Part shown: piece by piece, positions 6,602 to 8,654 of the stretch | Layout of the letters: every line of letters starts with the position of its first letter | Position numbering within the stretch: position 1 is the stretch's first letter | Assembly: GCA_016927095.1 (NCBI GenBank) | Contig: JAFGNI010000152.1 | Location: 1 to 8,654 of the forward strand | Direction: 5' to 3' | Length of the DNA stretch: 8,654 nt | From: Anaerolineae bacterium | Lineage (GTDB): Bacteria > Chloroflexota > Anaerolineae > B4-G1 > SLSP01 | The notes under the pieces: model-generated | Seen by the model: the letters and a program-made list of their open reading frames with translations, nothing else | Told to the model about the DNA's origin: nothing | Database searches by the model: none | Made by a program: the position numbers and the translations under genes

Positions 6602-6909
6602 TCACCCTCCAAGACTACACCGAAGCGGAGATCATCGCCTTGTTGGACCTGGCGGAGACCTTGGCCGACGCCTGGCACGCCGGCCGCATGCCCCAACATC
6701 TCGCGGGGAAGTCGATCGCACTCATCGGGGATGCGGAAGGCTTCCGCAACCGGGTCTCCTTCGAGCTGGGGATCGCAGTGAAAGGAGTCTTGCGATATGT
6801 GGAAGCTCTCAGACGATTTGCACCGGCTGTCAACCGGGCCCGTTGCTGCAATCACCTTGGTCGTCTTCCTGCTATTCACCGCGCTCGTGCTGCCCCAACA
6901 AGCATCTGA
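6586..6909 (+). pseudogene. Truncated ornithine/aspartate carbamoyltransferase-like gene
   Basis: The first 64 residues read as the start of a carbamoyltransferase: LITLQDYTEAEIIALLDLAETL (5-26), then LAGKSIALIGDAEGFRNRVSFELGIA (39-64). The last part lines up with the carbamoyl-phosphate loop (STRTR followed by VSFE in typical enzymes), but the S-T-R-T-R core is replaced by GFRNR. Homologues are near 300 residues. Here the family sequence stops near base 6778, and the frame then runs out of phase through the next gene as unrelated residues to a TGA at 6907-6909. The ornithine/aspartate-binding half is missing, so it is not functional. Start: ATG 6586 with GGGAG six bases upstream, overlapping the MBL gene. 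Probably a deletion joined this stub to the membrane-protein gene. Confidence 0.7.
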
Positions 6910-7372
6910 GGCAGAGGCCTCCACAGGTGGCGCCGATTCACCCGACACATCCCTGGTCTACTCGCCCGCCGAGCTCTACGCGATGGCTGAGGCCTACGGC
7001 CCTGAGGGCCGCGCAGCCTACGTGCGGGCACGCTTCACCTTCGATTTGATCTGGCCCCTGGTCTACCTGGCCTTTCTTGTCACGGCTATCGGTTGGTTGT
7101 CACGCAAGGCCTTCGCACCCAACAGTGCGTGGCGCCTGGTGAACCTGGTCCCCGTCGCAGGCGCCGTGCTCGACTACCTGGAAAACGTCACCGCGGCGCT
7201 GGTGGTCGGCCGGTATCCGGCCCGCACGCCCGTGGTTGACCTCCTGGCACCGATCTTCACCTTTCTCAAGTGGATCTTCGTTGGGGGCAGTTTCGTCGTT
7301 CTGGCTGCGATGCTGCTGATAGCGCTGTGGCGCTTCGCCATGAGCAGATCGGCCGGACACCGGAATCGGTAG
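6797..7372 (+). CDS. Four-helix membrane protein of unknown function
   Basis: A 191-residue integral membrane protein. Hydrophobic helices lie at about 16-33, 84-102, 113-136 and 150-180. Between helices 1 and 2 is a long loop with DTSLVYSPAELYAMAEAYGPEGRAAYVRARFTFDLIWP, and helix 3 contains an unusual acidic LDYLENV motif (125-131). I have seen similar uncharacterised proteins in environmental bacteria but know no function. Start ATG 6797 has GGAG (6784-6787) nine bases upstream. This ribosome binding site and the first 113 bases of the gene lie inside the out-of-phase tail of the carbamoyltransferase stub, so ribosomes on the stub cross this start. The gene ends with TAG and a basic tail (SRSAGHRNR), consistent with a cytoplasmic C-terminus. 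Confidence 0.8.
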   Translation: MWKLSDDLHRLSTGPVAAITLVVFLLFTALVLPQQASEAEASTGGADSPDTSLVYSPAELYAMAEAYGPEGRAAYVRARFTFDLIWPLVYLAFLVTAIGWLSRKAFAPNSAWRLVNLVPVAGAVLDYLENVTAALVVGRYPARTPVVDLLAPIFTFLKWIFVGGSFVVLAAMLLIALWRFAMSRSAGHRNR

Positions 7373-7394
7373 GCGGAGGCCCGGAGCACCACGG

Positions 7395-7469
7395 ATCACC
7401 GAACTGGTGCGAAATCAACGTCAGTTTGCCCTTGACAACCTGATGCTGCGCTCAGCTTGTGACCGACAG
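7395..7469 (+). mobile_element. Possible transposase scrap (IS3/integrase-core type)
   Basis: The plus frame gives ITELVRNQRQFALDNLMLRS. This resembles the N-terminal L-V-R-x-x-R-x-x-x-L-E-N-L-x-L-R helix seen just before the catalytic core in many integrase-type transposases. Only about 25 residues match, no start, catalytic residues or terminal repeats are visible, and the similarity is by eye. Treat as a hint only. Confidence 0.25.
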
Positions 7470-7522
7470 CCCGAGCCTCTCCCTATTCATCAGCGAGAGT
7501 GTGTGTCCCGTTGAGCACATCT

Positions 7523-7732
7523 TCACACAGAATGCTCAATCCCGTTGATCTCGATGTGGACCTTCTCTGAAAGACTACCCGCCAGCGGCTGTCCGCTATC
7601 GTCGAGGAAGGGTTATGGCCGACCGGGACTCCAGGCAAACAGGAGAGCCAGGAGAACAAGACCGATTGCCGGGACAAAGAAAAGGGCTGTCCACATCATG
7701 CTTGCTACCTTTCGTAAGTTGTAGGATGCCAT
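7523..7732 (-). pseudogene. N-terminal remnant of a membrane-anchored alpha/beta hydrolase
   Basis: Reading one minus-strand frame through stops gives a hydrophobic anchor (MMWTALFFVPAIGLVLLALLF), then SPGRP, a TAA stop (7613-7615), then PFLDDSGQPLAGSLSEKVHI and EINGIEHSV before a TGA (7523-7525). FLD-(D/E)-x-G-x-P-x-x-G-S-(I/L)-S-E-K followed by x-I-N-G-(V/I) is the usual segment just before the first catalytic-fold strand of anchored proline-iminopeptidase-like hydrolases, where the TAA codon is normally glutamate. The HGG oxyanion strand, nucleophile elbow and everything later are absent. Two starts are possible: ATG 7732 keeps a basic N-terminus (MASYNLRKVAS) but has no good ribosome binding site; ATG 7699 has AGG eight bases upstream. 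From 7699 a 28-residue single-helix peptide could still be made. Confidence 0.65.
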
Positions 7733-7745
7733 GATTCTATGTGGG

Positions 7746-7877
7746 CTATTCCCTGATACGCTTGAGCAAAACGGCGGTCATGCCGACACTGACCAGCGTC
7801 ATGCTGAGAAAGATGCCCAACTCGACCGGACTAATGGGGTCACTTCACAGGGTTGGACTTGATTGTGTCTTAGTCAT
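7746..7877 (-). pseudogene. Small membrane-peptide gene interrupted by in-frame TGA
   Basis: A 44-codon frame begins at ATG 7877, with GGAGGG (7887-7892) nine bases upstream, and ends at TAG 7746-7748. It reads MTKTQSSPTL, then TGA at codon 11 (7845-7847), then SDPISPVELG, the hydrophobic helix IFLSMTLVSVGMTAVLL and the basic end KRIRE. It starts 27 bases after the CPBP protease stop and lies before the hydrolase remnant, so it was probably in the same operon. Other genes here end in TGA and use TGG for tryptophan, so a nonsense mutation (TGG to TGA) is the simplest reading. No convincing SECIS-like hairpin follows the TGA. I do not recognise the peptide family. Confidence 0.5.
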
Positions 7878-7903
7878 AGCAATATACCCTCCAGGAGTTC
7901 ACC

Positions 7904-8654
7904 CTAAAATTCTACAGCTGCGTTTCTATCGAAAAAACGCAGCAAGACCAACGCCGCCACCGCATAGAGCGCCGAGAAGATGGCGAAGAAAACCACACCG
8001 CCCGCGAAGAAACGCAAGGAAAGATTGAAGCAGAAGTGAATCCAGAAAGCGATCAGCAAGTTGTTGCACCGCTTCATAAAGAGTCCCATCATGAACGTCA
8101 AGGCCGTCATCGTGATCACATTAGCGGCAATATAGATCACAGACTGCAAACCGGCGTAGTCTGAAGCCACAAACCACAGCGGTGCGTGCCAGAAAGCCCA
8201 GACCAACCCCAGAATGAGATTCCCTTTGATGAACCCATAGCGGCCTGCCAGTTCCGGGCGCAAATAACCGCGCCAGCCCGATTCTTCTCCGCTTGGGCCT
8301 TGCAGGGCGGTCAGTAGAACCGTGCCGGCCATAGCCGAGGGCAGTGCCAATTGCGCCACAAACGGGGTCTGCTCCACAATGGACGACAACCCTACCGCCG
8401 CCAGGAAAATGCCGAAAACAATCACCGGTGTTACGATCAGCAATGGGACGTCGAGCCTTGCTTGAAAGGCTCGACGATAGAAATTCCCGATCGTCATGCC
8501 TGGCTTCAACCTTTTCAGCATCAGTAGGAGCACGATGGTAGGCGACCAACTGCCCAAAATGATGATACCGTTCATGATAACGGGCGGAGCATCGAACACC
8601 ATAGACGCCATACCGCCAAGCACCAGGATGATGGCCCAAAACGCCAGATAGGCA
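7904..8654 (-). CDS. CPBP family intramembrane metalloprotease (5' partial)
   Basis: A multi-helix membrane protein of the CPBP (CAAX protease and bacteriocin-processing, also called Abi) family. The frame is open to the window's right edge (AYLAFWAIILVLGGMASM), so the true start lies outside; a GTG at 8621-8623 is internal to the first visible helix and unlikely to be the start. With that GTG as residue 1, the motifs are SGEESGWRGYLRPEL (E113, E114, R118), FWHAPLWF (H146) and FWIHFCFN (H196, N200), the complete catalytic set of glutamates and histidines. At least six hydrophobic segments are visible. Family members process prenylated proteins or peptides, or confer bacteriocin self-immunity; the substrate is unknown here. 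The TAG stop is followed by a ribosome binding site and the small broken peptide gene, suggesting an operon. Family secure. Confidence 0.93.
   Translation of the reverse strand, partial: AYLAFWAIILVLGGMASMVFDAPPVIMNGIIILGSWSPTIVLLLMLKRLKPGMTIGNFYRRAFQARLDVPLLIVTPVIVFGIFLAAVGLSSIVEQTPFVAQLALPSAMAGTVLLTALQGPSGEESGWRGYLRPELAGRYGFIKGNLILGLVWAFWHAPLWFVASDYAGLQSVIYIAANVITMTALTFMMGLFMKRCNNLLIAFWIHFCFNLSLRFFAGGVVFFAIFSALYAVAALVLLRFFDRNAAVEF

Noticed and set aside
7432..7462. Perfect -35 box TTGACA on the plus strand at 7432-7437
   Set aside because: No acceptable -10 at 16-18 bases and no plus-strand gene follows for over 1 kb.
7506..7548. Direct repeat TCCCGTTGA (7506-7514, 7540-7548) and inverted repeat TTGAGCA/TGCTCAA (7511-7517, 7533-7539)
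   Set aside because: Short, and partly inside the hydrolase remnant. There are only two copies, so neither a CRISPR array nor an attachment site is supported.
7845..7847. Selenocysteine reading of the in-frame TGA
   Set aside because: The bases after TGA form only weak, short pairings, not a stable hairpin at the spacing bacterial SECIS elements need, and the surrounding decay makes a nonsense mutation more likely.
1..8654. CRISPR array, tRNA or rRNA genes
   Set aside because: No regularly spaced direct repeats longer than about 20 bases, no tRNA cloverleaf and no rRNA-like conserved sequence were seen by eye on either strand.

Overview
The window reads as a GC-rich bacterial chromosome segment from an environmental lineage. 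The gene content (a short GH2 glycosidase, an ADP-ribosylglycohydrolase, a DUF3368-type PIN module, an apiosidase/collagen-binding-like glycosidase relic and a CPBP protease) and the protein style resemble Chloroflexota (Anaerolineae/Caldilineae-like). This is inference from recognition only; no rRNA or other phylogenetic marker is present.

Layout. Bases 1-553 hold a low-confidence, frame-broken coding remnant. An ADP-ribosylglycohydrolase-family gene (554-1558, +) converges on a GH2 glycosidase (1701-3458, -), with a strong hairpin and a 7-nt-periodic G-rich tract between them. The GH2 gene has its own sigma70-like promoter with a 16-bp palindromic operator candidate on the -10 box. Next come a gene-free stretch rich in inverted repeats (3542-3733) and a two-gene type II toxin-antitoxin-like module (small antitoxin, PIN-domain toxin, overlapping by 19 nt). 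On the plus strand follow an internally deleted glycosidase relic (4576-5058), an intact MgtC/SapB membrane protein, an intact metallo-beta-lactamase-fold hydrolase, a 3'-truncated carbamoyltransferase gene and an intact four-helix membrane protein of unknown function. The last 1.2 kb is on the minus strand: a CPBP intramembrane protease running off the window's right edge, then two broken small reading frames. One has an in-frame TGA. The other is the N-terminal end of a membrane-anchored alpha/beta hydrolase broken by a TAA and a TGA.

How the genes work together. I see no single pathway and no clear new system. ADP-ribosylglycohydrolase paralogues beside glycosidases suggest carbohydrate or glycoside catabolism on the left. 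The toxin-antitoxin pair, repeat cluster and possible transposase scrap mark an accessory, rearranging region. The strongest overall signal is gene decay: four well-supported broken loci plus one weaker one, mixed with intact genes that keep good ribosome binding sites. Two of these loci were found below the usual ORF length limit by translating across stop codons in the 7.37-7.90 kb gap.
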